From: Geosporobacter subterraneus DSM 17957
GTDB lineage: Bacteria > Bacillota > Clostridia > Peptostreptococcales > Thermotaleaceae
Assembly: GCF_900142145.1 (NCBI RefSeq)
Contig: NZ_FQZV01000034.1
Location: 1 to 46,023, forward strand
Reading direction: 5' to 3'
DNA length: 46,023 nt
This document shows, piece by piece, positions 8,835 to 18,258 of the stretch. A program made the position numbers and the translations under genes. How positions within the stretch are numbered: position 1 is the first letter of the stretch; each line of letters begins with the position of its first letter. The notes beneath the pieces are model-generated. The model was given only the letters and a program-made list of their open reading frames with translations. It had not been told where the DNA came from and made no database searches.

Positions 8835-9874
8835 TCTATCTGCTGATGCCCGGCGAACCCTCTCAACAACTTCAGACAATGATCAAAGCGGCAGTAGGAA
8901 GCAGTTCTATAAAAATCATTAAGACAGCTGAAGCTCTTCCGGATTTACAGAATAAGAAAATATTATTTGCTGTAGAAATTGATGAAATGGGCTTCAATAT
9001 TCCTTTGCTGCATATCTTAAAGCAGCTGATGCTTCGGGGTAAGGATGCCCTTTTGGGTTCTCAAGGAGCTCTCTTAGTCCATAGTGCCAGTGAGTTGTAC
9101 ACAAAGAGTACAGCCGCAGCCCTTATTTTTCTGGCCAATCAGCTGGGCTGCAGCTTTATGGGTCATCCATTGGTAGAAGCCACCGGCAGCCTCCATAACT
9201 TTCTCACTTGGCAGAAGACCTACCAGACTTCCCTAGAGCAGATTTCCTTTGATTTATCCAGGCGTTTGGGAGAACGGCTCCTAACAGATCAGCCTACCCG
9301 GATCCAGCATCCGCAAATTGCAGTACTCCATTCCAGTTATCGCAAATCCTCCAATACCCTGATGCTGTGGGATATGATAAAGAAGCAGCTGTCCCAATGC
9401 CATATTGAGGAGCTTCATGTTCAAAACGGAACAGTTTTAGATTGTATCGGCTGTCCCTACCATACCTGCAGACACTTCGGTCTGCAAAGCAGCTGTTTTT
9501 ATGGTGGATTCATGGTAAAGGAAGTTCTTCCTGCCATTGAAAATGCCGATGCGGTGATCTGGATTTGTCCAAATTATAATGATTCCGTTTCTGCAAACCT
9601 CATGGCGGTCATCAATCGATTAACCGCTCTTTATCATAAAATCAAATTTTATGATAAATATATCTTTGCCGCCATCGTCTCCGGCAACTCCGGCAGCGAC
9701 AGCCTGGCAAAGCAGCTGATTGATGCCCTCAATATCAATAAAGGCTTTCGTCTGCCTCCCTACTTCTCCATCATGGCTACTGCCAATGATCCGGGAAGTA
9801 TTCTGAAGGTAAAAAATATAGAAGAGATGACCGATTTCTTTTCAAGGAATATGCTCCGACAAATAAAAGCCTAG
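8831..9874 (+). CDS. NADPH-dependent FMN reductase-like flavoprotein with Cys cluster
   Basis: The protein has 347 residues. The C-terminal half is a flavodoxin-like FMN reductase fold: the flavin phosphate loop is HSSYRKSSNT from residue 167, followed by CIGCPYHTC with Cys205, Cys208 and Cys213 plus another Cys near 221. The Cys spacing resembles iron-sulfur flavoproteins, so an Fe-S cluster is possible. The N-terminal 150 residues form an extra alpha/beta domain that I cannot name. I chose the ATG at 8831 because it overlaps the stop of the restored dehydrogenase by 4 bp; the ATG at 8786 would lie inside that gene. It is the last gene of the 2683-9874 operon, followed by a terminator. A redox role linked to the neighbours is inferred. 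Confidence 0.82.
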   Translation: MIYLLMPGEPSQQLQTMIKAAVGSSSIKIIKTAEALPDLQNKKILFAVEIDEMGFNIPLLHILKQLMLRGKDALLGSQGALLVHSASELYTKSTAAALIFLANQLGCSFMGHPLVEATGSLHNFLTWQKTYQTSLEQISFDLSRRLGERLLTDQPTRIQHPQIAVLHSSYRKSSNTLMLWDMIKKQLSQCHIEELHVQNGTVLDCIGCPYHTCRHFGLQSSCFYGGFMVKEVLPAIENADAVIWICPNYNDSVSANLMAVINRLTALYHKIKFYDKYIFAAIVSGNSGSDSLAKQLIDALNINKGFRLPPYFSIMATANDPGSILKVKNIEEMTDFFSRNMLRQIKA

Positions 9875-9893
9875 GGGAGATCGCCCTAGGCTT
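9867..9893. terminator. bidirectional terminator between convergent operons
   Basis: A perfect 10-bp stem (AAGCCTAGGG / CCCTAGGCTT) with a 7-nt loop overlaps the stop codon of the flavoprotein gene. Its left flank is A-rich (a T-run on the minus strand) and its right flank has TTAATTT. It can serve the plus-strand operon and the converging trp-ltaE operon. Confidence 0.75.
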
Positions 9894-9916
9894 AATTTGA
9901 AAATCAATTGTTAAAA

Positions 9917-9970
9917 GCAGATCTGCATGTCGTCCCGTAATGGAGGGAGCATACACTTAGGTCTGCCCCT
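9917..9970. repeat. degenerate copy of hairpin repeat B
   Basis: Blocks GTCGTCCCG and AGGTCTGCCCCT correspond to GTCGTCCCG and AGGTCTGTCCCT of the repeat at 20358-20623, in the same order and similar spacing. The terminal bases have decayed. It contains no inserted element A. Confidence 0.45.
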
Positions 9971-9973
9971 GCT

Positions 9974-11017
9974 CTATTCTGTATGCTCTCCCATTAATAA
10001 TTCTCTCATGGTATCTACTACATACAGCACATCCTCCCGGCTCACCCAATAATTGGTAACCAAGCGCATAATCCCATCCTCTGCCGGATTGATTTTAATC
10101 CCCTTCTTCAAAAACTCTTCCACTAATCTATCCGTATCATATCCAGCAGCGGACATATCGAAAAATACCATATTTAGATGAATATCCTCCAGACTAAGCT
10201 GTATGCCCGGTATCTTTGAAAGCTCCTGTCCCAACAATAGAGCATTTTCATGATCCTCCTGCAGGCGATGGATCATTTTCTCCAGCGCCACCAGCCCTGC
10301 CGCTGCTAAGAATCCTGACTGTCTTAAGCCGCCGCCTAAAAGCTTTCTGCCTTTTTTGGCTTTTTCAATGAAGGTCCTGCTTCCTGCCAAAATAGATCCT
10401 ACCGGGGCACAAAGACCCTTGGACAGGCAGAACATCACTGAATCTACATACCTGGTGATTTCCTTGGCTTCTGCCTTTAAGTAGGTGGCTGCGTTGAACA
10501 GCCTTGCACCATCCAGGTGAATAGGGATATGGTACTTTTTTGCAATTTCATGGATCTGTTCCATATTTTCCAGAGAGATGACTCTGCCATTGGAGTGGGC
10601 ATTTTCCAGGCAGATTAGTCCTGTGTCAGGATAGTGAATATCCTCCGCTTTTCGAATTTTGGCTTCTATTTCTTTGGGGTCCAGTTCTCCCTGCCGACTG
10701 GTCAGAGTTCTTAGCTGCACCCCGGCAATGACCGATGCTGCTCCTACCTCGTGCTGCACGATGTGGCTATCGTCTCCTAAAAGCACTTCATCGCCCCGTT
10801 TACAATGAACAAAGAGCGCCAACTGATTGCCAAAAGTACCACTGGGTACAAATAAAGCTGCTTCCTTTCCCACCAGTTGGGCCGCATATTCTTCCAACCT
10901 TTTAACGGTTGGATCGTCTCCGTATACATCGTCCCCCACCTCTGCCCGAAACATTGCTTCTCGCATTTCTTCGGTAGGCATGGTTACCGTATCGCTGCGT
11001 AAATCAATAATGCGCAT
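9974..11017 (-). CDS. ltaE: low-specificity L-threonine aldolase
   Basis: This PLP enzyme splits L-threonine or L-allo-threonine to glycine and acetaldehyde. Its 347 residues match the family length. The N-terminus has the family signature [10 protein letters not shown] and [13 protein letters not shown], and the PLP lysine lies in [14 protein letters not shown], near residue 200. GAAGGAGGA precedes the ATG. It lies 56 bp after trpA on the same strand with no terminator between them, so it may be the last gene of the trp transcript. That would link glycine/threonine turnover to the serine used by TrpB, but this is inference. The function call itself is firm. Confidence 0.93.
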   Translation of the reverse strand: MRIIDLRSDTVTMPTEEMREAMFRAEVGDDVYGDDPTVKRLEEYAAQLVGKEAALFVPSGTFGNQLALFVHCKRGDEVLLGDDSHIVQHEVGAASVIAGVQLRTLTSRQGELDPKEIEAKIRKAEDIHYPDTGLICLENAHSNGRVISLENMEQIHEIAKKYHIPIHLDGARLFNAATYLKAEAKEITRYVDSVMFCLSKGLCAPVGSILAGSRTFIEKAKKGRKLLGGGLRQSGFLAAAGLVALEKMIHRLQEDHENALLLGQELSKIPGIQLSLEDIHLNMVFFDMSAAGYDTDRLVEEFLKKGIKINPAEDGIMRLVTNYWVSREDVLYVVDTMRELLMGEHTE

Positions 11018-11073
11018 ATGTATTCCTCCTTCATCCTGTTTTTGTTCTTCTAATATATCATTATATCATATCT

Positions 11074-11868
11074 CTATTCAATGGCCTGATGAAGTCCCCG
11101 AACGAAGTCAAAAACCTTTCCTTCAATATCTCCTGCTAGAATCCCCTCTTCGATTTTTTCTATGATACTGCTGCCCACAATCAAACCATCACTGAGCCCC
11201 TTTAACTTTGTCACAGCCTCTTGGCTGGATATACCAAAGCCAATAGCGGTAGGAATGGATGCATATTTTTTTACTTGAGTCATAAAGTGGGCTAAACTGT
11301 CTTCAAAAGTAACCCGCTTTCCTGTAACCCCCTTTGAGGAAATACAGTAGACAAAACCACTGCCAACCTGAACGATTTCTTGAATGCGCTCCTCTGATGT
11401 AGGGGCTGCCATTGGAATCAAATCAATAGGATAAGCTTTCATCTGCTCATAAAGTTCTCTTCTCTCCTCTAATGGCAGGTCAGGAATAATTAATCCATCC
11501 ATACCGCTTTCGCTACAGTTTTTTAGAAATCTTTCCGTACCATATCTAAAAACAGAATTGTAATAGACCAAAAACACAAGGGGAACCATTGTTTGCTTTC
11601 GTAATTCTTCAACCATATCAAAAACAGCATCAATGGTAATAGGATTTTTCAAAGCTCTCTGGGAAGCTCTTTGAATAACAGGCCCGTCAGCCAAGGGATC
11701 GGAGTAGGGAATCCCGAGTTCAATAATATCTGCTCCTGCCTTTTCCAAAGCAAGTACAAGGCTCACCGTAGTTTCCAGATCGGGGTCTCCGCAGGTTATA
11801 TAAGGGATTAACGCTTTCTCCTGACGGCTTTTTAATACTTCAAATTTTCTTTCAATCCTGCTTTTCAT
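11074..11868 (-). CDS. trpA: tryptophan synthase alpha subunit
   Basis: TrpA converts indole-3-glycerol phosphate to indole and glyceraldehyde 3-phosphate inside the alpha2beta2 synthase. The TIM-barrel protein has 264 residues. The catalytic Glu and Asp are visible in [14 protein letters not shown], and the phosphate-binding end is GLIVGSSI. I chose the second ATG, at 11868, because GGGGAGG lies seven bases upstream; the ATG at 11874 is only one base from it. The gene overlaps the end of trpB by 17 bp, which fits coupled translation of the two subunits. Confidence 0.96.
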   Translation of the reverse strand: MKSRIERKFEVLKSRQEKALIPYITCGDPDLETTVSLVLALEKAGADIIELGIPYSDPLADGPVIQRASQRALKNPITIDAVFDMVEELRKQTMVPLVFLVYYNSVFRYGTERFLKNCSESGMDGLIIPDLPLEERRELYEQMKAYPIDLIPMAAPTSEERIQEIVQVGSGFVYCISSKGVTGKRVTFEDSLAHFMTQVKKYASIPTAIGFGISSQEAVTKLKGLSDGLIVGSSIIEKIEEGILAGDIEGKVFDFVRGLHQAIE

Positions 11869-13057
11869 TCTCATTCCTCCCCAAATATTTTAATACGGTA
11901 TCAATGTCCTTATCTCCTCTGCCCGATAAATTGACCACAATGATCTCTTCCTTACCTGTAGTTGGAGCAAGCTTCATCAAGTAGCCAATGGCATGAGCAC
12001 TCTCAAGCGCTGGAATAATCCCTTCTGTTACCGTTAAAAAGCGAAAAGCCTCTAATGCTTCATCATCGGTTATAGATACATAAGATGCCCGACCACTTGC
12101 ATAAAAATAAGCGTGCTCCGGCCCGATACCAGGATAATCCAGTCCGGCAGATATAGAATAAACGGGCAGAATCTGTCCATTTTCATTTTGGAGCAAATAG
12201 GTCATCATACCGTGTAGTACCCCAATAGAGCCCTTTGCAATAGTAGCCGCATGTTCTTCAGTGTCTACACCTTTACCGGATGCCTCTACACCAATGATAT
12301 TTATGCCAACTTCCTCCTTGAAGGGATAAAAAAGTCCCATGGCATTGCTTCCTCCGCCAACACAGGCAATTAAGTAATCGGGATGTCGCCCTTCCTTTTC
12401 CAGAATCTGCTCCTTCACCTCATCCCCAATAATTCGCTGAAAATCTCTTACCATGGTAGGATAGGGATGAGGGCCCACAACAGAACCGATTACATAAAAA
12501 GTATCATCCACATGGGTTACCCAGTCTCTTATAGCTTCATTAGTAGCATCCTTTAAGGTTGCGGTTCCAGAAGTTACACTATTCACTTTGGCACCTAACA
12601 GCTTCATTTTAAATACATTTAGCGATTGCCGCTGTATGTCCTCTTCTCCCATGTAGACTTCACAGTCTAGCCCAAACATTGCGCAGATAGTAGCCGTTGC
12701 CACACCATGTTGTCCTGCTCCCGTTTCTGCAATGATTCTTTTTTTACCCATCCTTTTTGCCAGCAGCACCTGCCCAATAACATTGTTGATCTTATGAGCG
12801 CCTGTATGATTCAAATCCTCTCTTTTCAAATATATTTTCCCCCCTCCCAGTCGCTCCGTCAGGTTTTTAGCAAAATACAAAGAAGTTGGCCTTCCTGCAT
12901 ATTCTTTCACATAATATTGATAATTCTTTTGGAAACTTTCGTCTTCCTTGGCCTCTATAAATTTTTCTTCCAGTTCAATCAATGCATTCATTAAGGTTTC
13001 CGGTACGAATTGTCCCCCAAACAGTCCAAATCTTTTTGGTAATTTGACATCTTTCAT
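11852..13057 (-). CDS. trpB: tryptophan synthase beta subunit
   Basis: TrpB joins indole and L-serine to form L-tryptophan using PLP. The 401 residues match the usual TrpB1 length. The PLP lysine is in [10 protein letters not shown], the phosphate loop is GGGSNAMG, and the N-terminus has the typical [11 protein letters not shown]. It starts one base after the trpF stop codon and overlaps trpA. No unusual residue was noticed. Confidence 0.97.
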   Translation of the reverse strand: MKDVKLPKRFGLFGGQFVPETLMNALIELEEKFIEAKEDESFQKNYQYYVKEYAGRPTSLYFAKNLTERLGGGKIYLKREDLNHTGAHKINNVIGQVLLAKRMGKKRIIAETGAGQHGVATATICAMFGLDCEVYMGEEDIQRQSLNVFKMKLLGAKVNSVTSGTATLKDATNEAIRDWVTHVDDTFYVIGSVVGPHPYPTMVRDFQRIIGDEVKEQILEKEGRHPDYLIACVGGGSNAMGLFYPFKEEVGINIIGVEASGKGVDTEEHAATIAKGSIGVLHGMMTYLLQNENGQILPVYSISAGLDYPGIGPEHAYFYASGRASYVSITDDEALEAFRFLTVTEGIIPALESAHAIGYLMKLAPTTGKEEIIVVNLSGRGDKDIDTVLKYLGRNENEKQD

Positions 13058-13058
13058 A

Positions 13059-13661
13059 CTATTCCCTCACTTTCTCTATAAAGCTTCTCATTTTATTAAA
13101 GTTTTTTAAGCCATTCTTCTCTACACCACTGCTTACATCTACAATATCCGGCTTCAAAATTCGGATGGCCTCCCTTACATTGTCTGCATGAAGCCCTCCT
13201 GCTGCTATTAATAGTCCTGTTCTTTTTATGTTTACTGCCAGCTCCCAGGGAAAAGTTTTTCCGCTTCCACCGTATTGACCTGCCGTATAGGTGTCCAACA
13301 GATAGCCTGCTACAGCATATTGCTGCATCTGAATGAAACTCTCATCATCTTTAATCCGAAAGGCTTTCCATACCTCCCTTTGAAAGGCTTTACAGTACTC
13401 CGGTTCCTCGTCTCCATGAAACTGTAAAACATCTAATCCGCAGCCTTCAGCTATATGGTTGACCGCCTCTTTTCTCATATCCTGAAATATGCCTACTTTT
13501 TTAATGTGTTGATCCAGGCCTTGGATTAACTCTCTTGCCCAGCTTAAATCAACCTGCCGGCTGCTCTTCGCAAATACAAAACCCACATAATCAGGCTGCA
13601 GCTGATTTACATACTGAATATCCTCTTTTCTTTTTAGTCCGCAGATCTTTATCTTTGTCAA
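13059..13661 (-). CDS. trpF: phosphoribosylanthranilate isomerase
   Basis: TrpF carries out the Amadori rearrangement of phosphoribosylanthranilate in the third step of tryptophan synthesis. The protein is a single-domain TIM barrel of 200 residues. The catalytic Cys is in KICGLKR near the N-terminus, and the catalytic Asp lies in [17 protein letters not shown]. The phosphate-binding VDVSSGVE is near the C-terminus. The start overlaps the trpC stop by 4 bp. TrpF and TrpC are separate proteins here, not fused as in enterobacteria. Confidence 0.96.
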   Translation of the reverse strand: MTKIKICGLKRKEDIQYVNQLQPDYVGFVFAKSSRQVDLSWARELIQGLDQHIKKVGIFQDMRKEAVNHIAEGCGLDVLQFHGDEEPEYCKAFQREVWKAFRIKDDESFIQMQQYAVAGYLLDTYTAGQYGGSGKTFPWELAVNIKRTGLLIAAGGLHADNVREAIRILKPDIVDVSSGVEKNGLKNFNKMRSFIEKVRE

Positions 13662-14440
13662 TCTCCCACCCCCCTGAGTTCCCTAATTTTATCTCCGATG
13701 GAGTCCGCCCGCATCAGACTTTCACCAATCAGTACCCCATCTACGCCTAATGACTCCAGATATTTCATATCCTCTCTGGTGTGGATGCCGCTTTCACTGA
13801 CAATGATTTTTCCCTTGGGCATTTTCTTCATTAGATCTGCCGTTGTCTCTAGATCTGTTTCAAAAGTTTTAAGATCGCGATTATTGATGCCGATGATCTC
13901 TGCATCTGCCTCCAATGCGACTTCCAGTTCTTTTTGATTATGCACTTCCACAAGACACTGGAGACCGATTTCTTTTGCCGATCTTTGAAAAAGTATCAAT
14001 TCCTCTATACTAAGGACTGCTGTGATCAGCAAAATCGCATCGGCCCCCAAGGCCTTCGACTGATAAATCTGATAAGGTTCGATGATAAAGTCTTTTCTCA
14101 ATAGGGGGATATCCGTACCCCTTCTGATTTGGGATAAATACTGACTGCTTCCTTGAAAAAAGTCTTCTTCTGTCAATACTGAGATTGCTTCTACCTTATT
14201 TTGATGATAAATCCTCGCAATATCTAGGGGATTAAAATCTTCTCTAATAACGCCTCTGGAAGGGGAAGCTCTCTTTACTTCCGCAATGATACTGAGTCCT
14301 GACTTGTTTTTTAGCACCCGTTTAAAATCCAAAGGCTGCCTTCCCTCCTCCAATATAGAGAATATACGGTGTAAAGGCATCTTCATTTTTTCTTTTTCTA
14401 TTGTCAGCCTTTTTTGGCGGATGATTTTATCCAGTATCAT
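13658..14440 (-). CDS. trpC: indole-3-glycerol phosphate synthase
   Basis: TrpC closes the indole ring to give indole-3-glycerol phosphate. The protein has 260 residues. The catalytic Lys and Glu are visible in IIAEVKRASPSRG and in LLRKDFII, and the phosphate grip is in VLIGESLMR. It overlaps both neighbours (trpD stop and trpF start) by 4 bp, so translation is probably coupled along the operon. The family call is unambiguous. Confidence 0.97.
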   Translation of the reverse strand: MILDKIIRQKRLTIEKEKMKMPLHRIFSILEEGRQPLDFKRVLKNKSGLSIIAEVKRASPSRGVIREDFNPLDIARIYHQNKVEAISVLTEEDFFQGSSQYLSQIRRGTDIPLLRKDFIIEPYQIYQSKALGADAILLITAVLSIEELILFQRSAKEIGLQCLVEVHNQKELEVALEADAEIIGINNRDLKTFETDLETTADLMKKMPKGKIIVSESGIHTREDMKYLESLGVDGVLIGESLMRADSIGDKIRELRGVGD

Positions 14441-15456
14441 AGACTTTTCCCCTGACTCAGTAGTATCAACTGATTTAACTTTTCCACTGCAAGTCCTCCA
14501 TCAATCATTTCTTCTGCAAGACAAATTCCTTCTTCCAAAGTACCTGCCTGTTTTCCCACATAAATAGCGGCACCGGCATTTAATACTAACATATTTCTCT
14601 TAACCCCTTTCGCCCCTTGGAAAAGTCCTCGCAGAATCTCCGCATTCTGGCGTGGTGAGCCTCCCTCCAGATCTTTCCTATCCCCCATCGGTAACCCATA
14701 ATCCCTTGGATCGATCATATAATTTGTGATCTGTCCATCCTTTAATTCACTTACCTTTGTCTTTGTGGTAATCGTAATCTCATCCAGTCCGTCCAGCCCA
14801 TGTACTACCATAGCTCTTTGCACCCCTAGAGTTTTCAAAACCTCTGCCATTAAATCCGTAAGCTCTTCAGCAAATACACCAAGTACTTGCCCCTTAACCC
14901 CTGCAGGATTGGTCAAAGGTCCCAAAATATTGAAGATCGTTCTTATCCCTAGTTCTCGCCTCGGTTCAGCCGCATGGCTCATCGCTTGATGAAAATTAGG
15001 TGCAAAAATAAAACCAATATTTAGTGCCTTTACACATTTTTGTACTGCTGATGGTGTCAATCCAATGTTTACACCTAAGTGCTCCAGTACATCTGCGCTG
15101 CCGCACTTGCTTGAGACCGACCGGTTTCCGTGTTTCACCACGGTAACGCCTGCCGCTGCAGCAATCAATGCAGCTCCCGTAGAAACGTTAAAAGTATGGG
15201 ATCCATCCCCTCCAGTGCCACAGGTATCAATGGCATAAGCTGCATCGATTTCTACAGAAGATGCCTTCCTCCGCATCACCTTTGCGCAACCGCTTATTTC
15301 CTCTATGGTTTCCCCTTTCATTCGCAGTGCTACAAGAAGACCTCCGATTTGTGAAGCAGTTGCCTTGCCTTCCATAATATCATCCATCACAGTCATCATT
15401 TCTTTCTCAGATAAACTCTGCCCTTTTATCACTTTACCTATTGCAGACTTTAGCAT
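14437..15456 (-). CDS. trpD: anthranilate phosphoribosyltransferase
   Basis: TrpD transfers the phosphoribosyl group of PRPP to anthranilate. The 339 residues match the family. The glycine-rich PRPP loop is DTCGTGGDGSHTFN near residue 80, followed by KHGNRSVSSKCGSAD, and the GVKGQVLGV segment is typical. AAGGAAGGAG lies upstream of the ATG. It is separate from the glutaminase TrpG, unlike the fused enterobacterial enzyme. It lies 33 bp after trpG. Confidence 0.97.
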   Translation of the reverse strand: MLKSAIGKVIKGQSLSEKEMMTVMDDIMEGKATASQIGGLLVALRMKGETIEEISGCAKVMRRKASSVEIDAAYAIDTCGTGGDGSHTFNVSTGAALIAAAAGVTVVKHGNRSVSSKCGSADVLEHLGVNIGLTPSAVQKCVKALNIGFIFAPNFHQAMSHAAEPRRELGIRTIFNILGPLTNPAGVKGQVLGVFAEELTDLMAEVLKTLGVQRAMVVHGLDGLDEITITTKTKVSELKDGQITNYMIDPRDYGLPMGDRKDLEGGSPRQNAEILRGLFQGAKGVKRNMLVLNAGAAIYVGKQAGTLEEGICLAEEMIDGGLAVEKLNQLILLSQGKSL

Positions 15457-15489
15457 CTCATGTAACGCTCCTTCCTTTCCTTTTATTTC

Positions 15490-16053
15490 CTATAAGACAA
15501 GGAACTTTCTTAACATCTCTTTTCCTCTTTGCGTAGATATGGATTCGGGGTGAAATTGTAGTCCGTATATGGGATATGCTTTATGCTTTACCCCCATGAT
15601 TTCCCCTTCAGAGCTTTCTGCTGTAATCTCCAGCTCTTTCGGCAGTTTTTTTCGATCTACTACCAAAGAATGATATCTTGTAACATCGAGAGGATTTTCC
15701 AACCCCTGGAACAAATGCTCCCCATTGTGGAGAATTTTCGAGGTCTTGCCGTGTACGGCTTTTTGTGCGTGTACGATGTACCCTCCAAATGCTTCTCCGA
15801 TGGCCTGATGTCCTAAGCATACACCCAAGGTGGGAATTTTTTTTCCTAAGCCTTTGACAGCTTCCATGGAGATACCCGCATCCTTAGGAAATCCTGGTCC
15901 TGGTGAGATAATCAGATGGCTGATGTCCATCTGCAGTAGTTCAGCTGTGGTCACCTTATCATTTCTGAAAACCCGCACATCGGGATGGATTTCCCCTACG
16001 TATTGATACAGGTTGTAGGTAAAAGAATCATAATTATCGATGATCACAATCAT
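15490..16053 (-). CDS. trpG: anthranilate synthase glutamine amidotransferase subunit
   Basis: TrpG releases ammonia from glutamine for anthranilate synthase. The protein is a class I glutaminase of 187 residues. The nucleophilic Cys is in LGVCLGHQAIG near residue 79, and the His-Glu pair is in LQFHPESI near residue 170. Its ATG overlaps the trpE stop by 4 bp. Such subunits can also serve PabB in folate synthesis in some Firmicutes; its place directly behind trpE argues for the tryptophan role here, and a dual role remains possible. Confidence 0.95.
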   Translation of the reverse strand: MIVIIDNYDSFTYNLYQYVGEIHPDVRVFRNDKVTTAELLQMDISHLIISPGPGFPKDAGISMEAVKGLGKKIPTLGVCLGHQAIGEAFGGYIVHAQKAVHGKTSKILHNGEHLFQGLENPLDVTRYHSLVVDRKKLPKELEITAESSEGEIMGVKHKAYPIYGLQFHPESISTQRGKEMLRKFLVL

Positions 16054-17522
16054 TTGGATCTCTCCTTTGCTTTATAAATAGTTTGTATAAGTGCCTCTGC
16101 CTTTCGCAGGGTTTCCTCATACTCCTTTTCCGGTTCCGAATCTGCAACAATACCGGCTCCCGCCTGAATATAGGCTGTATCCTCTTTAAACAGAATCGTG
16201 CGGATAGCAATACACATATCCATGTTGCCATTAAAGCCAAAATATCCTACTGCTCCAGCATAAAGTCCCCGTTTTCTGGGTTCCAGCTCATCGATGATTT
16301 CCATTGCCCGAACCTTTGGTGCCCCTGAAACCGTACCAGCGGGCAGACAAGCAACGAGTCCGTCGTACATGTCATATTCTTCTCTCAATCTTCCAACCAC
16401 ATTGGATACGATATGCATCACATGGGAGTATCTTTGAATATCCATAAACTGATTAACCTCTACTGTACCAAAAGCAGATACCTTTCCGATGTCATTCCTT
16501 GCTAAATCTACCAGCATCAAATGTTCCGCCAATTCCTTTTCGTCCCTTAACAACTCCCGGGCATGTTCTTCATCTTCCAGCGCATCCTTCCCTCTGGGTC
16601 TCGTTCCAGCAATCGGGCAGGTCTCAATACAACCATCTTTTACTTTTGTCAGCAGTTCTGGAGAAGAACCCACCACGTGATAATCGCCAAAGTCAAAATA
16701 GTACAAATAGGGAGAAGGATTCAGGCTTCGCAGGGAGCGGTAGGCATCAAAAGGATTTATATCCGTCTTGATTTGCAGCCGTTGGGATAATACCACCTGA
16801 AAGATATCTCCGTTCTTTATGTATTCCTTTGCCTTATCTACCTTTTCCATAAAGCTTTCTTTGGTCTCTGTGCTTTGGTAGGATACTTCCTGAAAAAAAT
16901 CTTTTATTTCTTCTTTATTAGAAAGTGTTTTACTCATAACCTCCTCTTTGATTTTATAAAGGCGCTCGCTTCCATTCTGATAGTCCTTTTCTAAATTGTC
17001 ACTCACTGCTACATTGAGAATGATTTTGATTTTTTGTTTTGCATGATCATAGACAATCACTTCTTCTGCAAATACTAGATAGATATCGGGTATATGCAAA
17101 TCGTCCCGATTAATCTGCCCCAGCTGTTCATAATCTCGAATAATGTCATAGCTGATGTAGCCTACGGCGCCACCATTAAAGTCCGGCATGTTGTCTGCAG
17201 ATGTCATTTTGATCCCACCCATATAAGACTTCACAAGCTCAAGAGGTTTTCCCCTGCGCAAGACATGCTCTTTTCCTCGAGTGACAGTAACCTCCTGTCC
17301 ATGGCATGTGATCTTCATAAAGGGTTTTCTGCCAATATAGGAATAACGACCCCACTTTATTCCTCCTTCTACACTCTCTAATAGGTAACTATCTTTCATA
17401 CTGCATAGCTTTTTAAATAGGGTAATCGGTGTTTCCGTATCTCCCTCCATCTCTAAAAAGATTGGAACCATCTCTGCACAGCTGCCAAGCCTTTTAAATT
17501 CTTCTAATTTTGGATAAATCAC
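16050..17522 (-). CDS. trpE: anthranilate synthase component I
   Basis: TrpE converts chorismate plus ammonia to anthranilate. The 490-residue protein carries the N-terminal feedback region with the LLES motif (in [17 protein letters not shown]), where tryptophan is expected to bind. The C-terminal chorismate-binding domain includes [17 protein letters not shown] and [16 protein letters not shown]. The start is a GTG at 17522 preceded by GGGGTGG. It is the first structural gene behind the T-box leader, so it is controlled by uncharged tRNA-Trp and probably by feedback inhibition. Confidence 0.97.
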   Translation of the reverse strand: MIYPKLEEFKRLGSCAEMVPIFLEMEGDTETPITLFKKLCSMKDSYLLESVEGGIKWGRYSYIGRKPFMKITCHGQEVTVTRGKEHVLRRGKPLELVKSYMGGIKMTSADNMPDFNGGAVGYISYDIIRDYEQLGQINRDDLHIPDIYLVFAEEVIVYDHAKQKIKIILNVAVSDNLEKDYQNGSERLYKIKEEVMSKTLSNKEEIKDFFQEVSYQSTETKESFMEKVDKAKEYIKNGDIFQVVLSQRLQIKTDINPFDAYRSLRSLNPSPYLYYFDFGDYHVVGSSPELLTKVKDGCIETCPIAGTRPRGKDALEDEEHARELLRDEKELAEHLMLVDLARNDIGKVSAFGTVEVNQFMDIQRYSHVMHIVSNVVGRLREEYDMYDGLVACLPAGTVSGAPKVRAMEIIDELEPRKRGLYAGAVGYFGFNGNMDMCIAIRTILFKEDTAYIQAGAGIVADSEPEKEYEETLRKAEALIQTIYKAKERSK

Positions 17523-17562
17523 TTTACCACCCCTTATTTTTTAGTATTTTTTGAAAGCAAAT

Positions 17563-17670
17563 AAAAAAGAGCACATCCTCCCTGATCACAGGGACGAAAT
17601 ACTTTTTTTTTCCGTGGTGCCACCCTTATTAGACAGTCCTATCTTTCTATTTCCGCCAGCAAAGCTAAAC
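17563..17670 (-). promoter_or_regulatory. second, truncated T-box antiterminator/terminator unit
   Basis: On the minus strand the T-box core AAGGGTGGCACCACGG (17627-17612) is followed by a terminator hairpin (about 17602-17570) and a U6 run (17568-17563). Only about 45 bases separate it from the terminator of the first T-box. There is no room for a specifier stem, so it is a partial unit consisting of the antiterminator and terminator alone. Confidence 0.8.
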
Positions 17671-17950
17671 AAAAAAAATAAACACCTCATCCTAATTTGA
17701 TAGGACGAAATGTTCTCATTCCGCGTTGCCACCTACTTTAGATAGATATGTTCTATCTCGCTTTTTCAGGTACAGAAACAGCACTGCTCTTTCGATACCC
17801 TGCCTTTATAACGTAAGGCCGACGGCTTCATGCTACTCTCCAAAAGGATTTCACACTGCTTCTCCTGGAACCATTCAATAAGCACCTCTGCATCAGGCTT
17901 CCACCATCCCCGACTCGCTATGCCTTCGCTGCCTATCTACTTTTTCCAAT
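17671..17950 (-). promoter_or_regulatory. trp T-box: tRNA-Trp T-box riboswitch (complete) ahead of trpE
   Basis: The minus-strand leader has a stem I region, with GCGAGTCGGGGATGGTG and a probable UGG tryptophan specifier at 17873-17871 (in GAATGGTT). It then has the T-box core TAGGTGGCAACGCGG (17735-17721), a terminator stem (17714-17681) and a run of eight U (17678-17671). Uncharged tRNA-Trp would stabilise the antiterminator and allow reading into trpE. The specifier is my best reading; its loop was not folded by computation. Confidence 0.9.
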
Positions 17951-17977
17951 CATAGAATTTTGAAACTATTTTATAAA

Positions 17978-18006
17978 ATTGTAGACCATTCTATCTATTC
18001 TGTCAA
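17978..18006 (-). promoter_or_regulatory. promoter of the trp operon
   Basis: On the minus strand TTGACA (18006-18001), a 17-bp spacer and TACAAT (17983-17978) form a near-perfect sigma-A promoter. Transcription would start near 17971, just ahead of the T-box leader. Confidence 0.82.
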
Positions 18007-18032
18007 TAGAAAAATTTCCGTCAAATTTCGCC

Positions 18033-18061
18033 TTGATGAAATACAATCCATATGGTATAAT
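18033..18061 (+). promoter_or_regulatory. promoter of the leader ORF and ABC-F gene
   Basis: TTGATG (18033-18038), a 17-bp spacer and TATAAT (18056-18061) point to transcription starting near 18068. The -35 box is only 26 bp from the -35 box of the divergent trp promoter. Confidence 0.8.
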
Positions 18062-18086
18062 TAGGAAGATCAGGAGGTGAAGAAGG

Positions 18087-18212
18087 ATGCATGGACAACA
18101 GCTGGTTGATACAATTTTAGAAAGACTGCCTGTAACTGCAATTACATTTGATTTTTTTGCCAAGGGGGTAGTGTGTCTAAAATTGGATATTATGTCAACT
18201 AGCGTTAAGTAA
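18087..18212 (+). CDS. 41-codon leader ORF upstream of the ABC-F gene
   Basis: An ATG with an ideal site (AGGAGGTGA, six bases upstream) opens a 41-codon frame ending in Val-Lys-stop. The product (MHGQQLVDTILERLPV at its start) matches no family I recognise. Its position between a strong promoter and two terminators suggests a translated leader peptide. Its last codon and stop lie inside the sequence AAGTAAATC, which can pair with the first terminator. Drug-sensing leaders of this kind are known ahead of ABC-F resistance genes such as vmlR and vga. An alternative is that it encodes a small functional protein. Confidence 0.65.
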   Translation: MHGQQLVDTILERLPVTAITFDFFAKGVVCLKLDIMSTSVK

Positions 18213-18258
18213 ATCATCCCAAACCTGTCAAATATAATGCCCGGTCAAGGATTTACTT
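18207..18258 (+). promoter_or_regulatory. candidate antiterminator pairing of the ABC-F leader
   Basis: AAGTAAATC (18207-18215, containing the leader ORF stop codon) is an exact 9-bp complement of GATTTACTT (18250-18258), which forms the loop and part of the right arm of terminator 1. The two structures exclude each other. A ribosome finishing the leader ORF would cover the first segment and favour termination. Confidence 0.6.

Noticed and set aside
16083-17381. Several plus-strand frames of 60-95 codons across trpE
   Set aside because: They are shadows of trpE codons, without ribosome sites or recognisable motifs.
17563-17950. tRNA-like or CRISPR-like repeated structure upstream of trpE
   Set aside because: The repeated parts are T-box cores with terminators. 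They have neither tRNA cloverleaf arms nor regular direct repeats with spacers.
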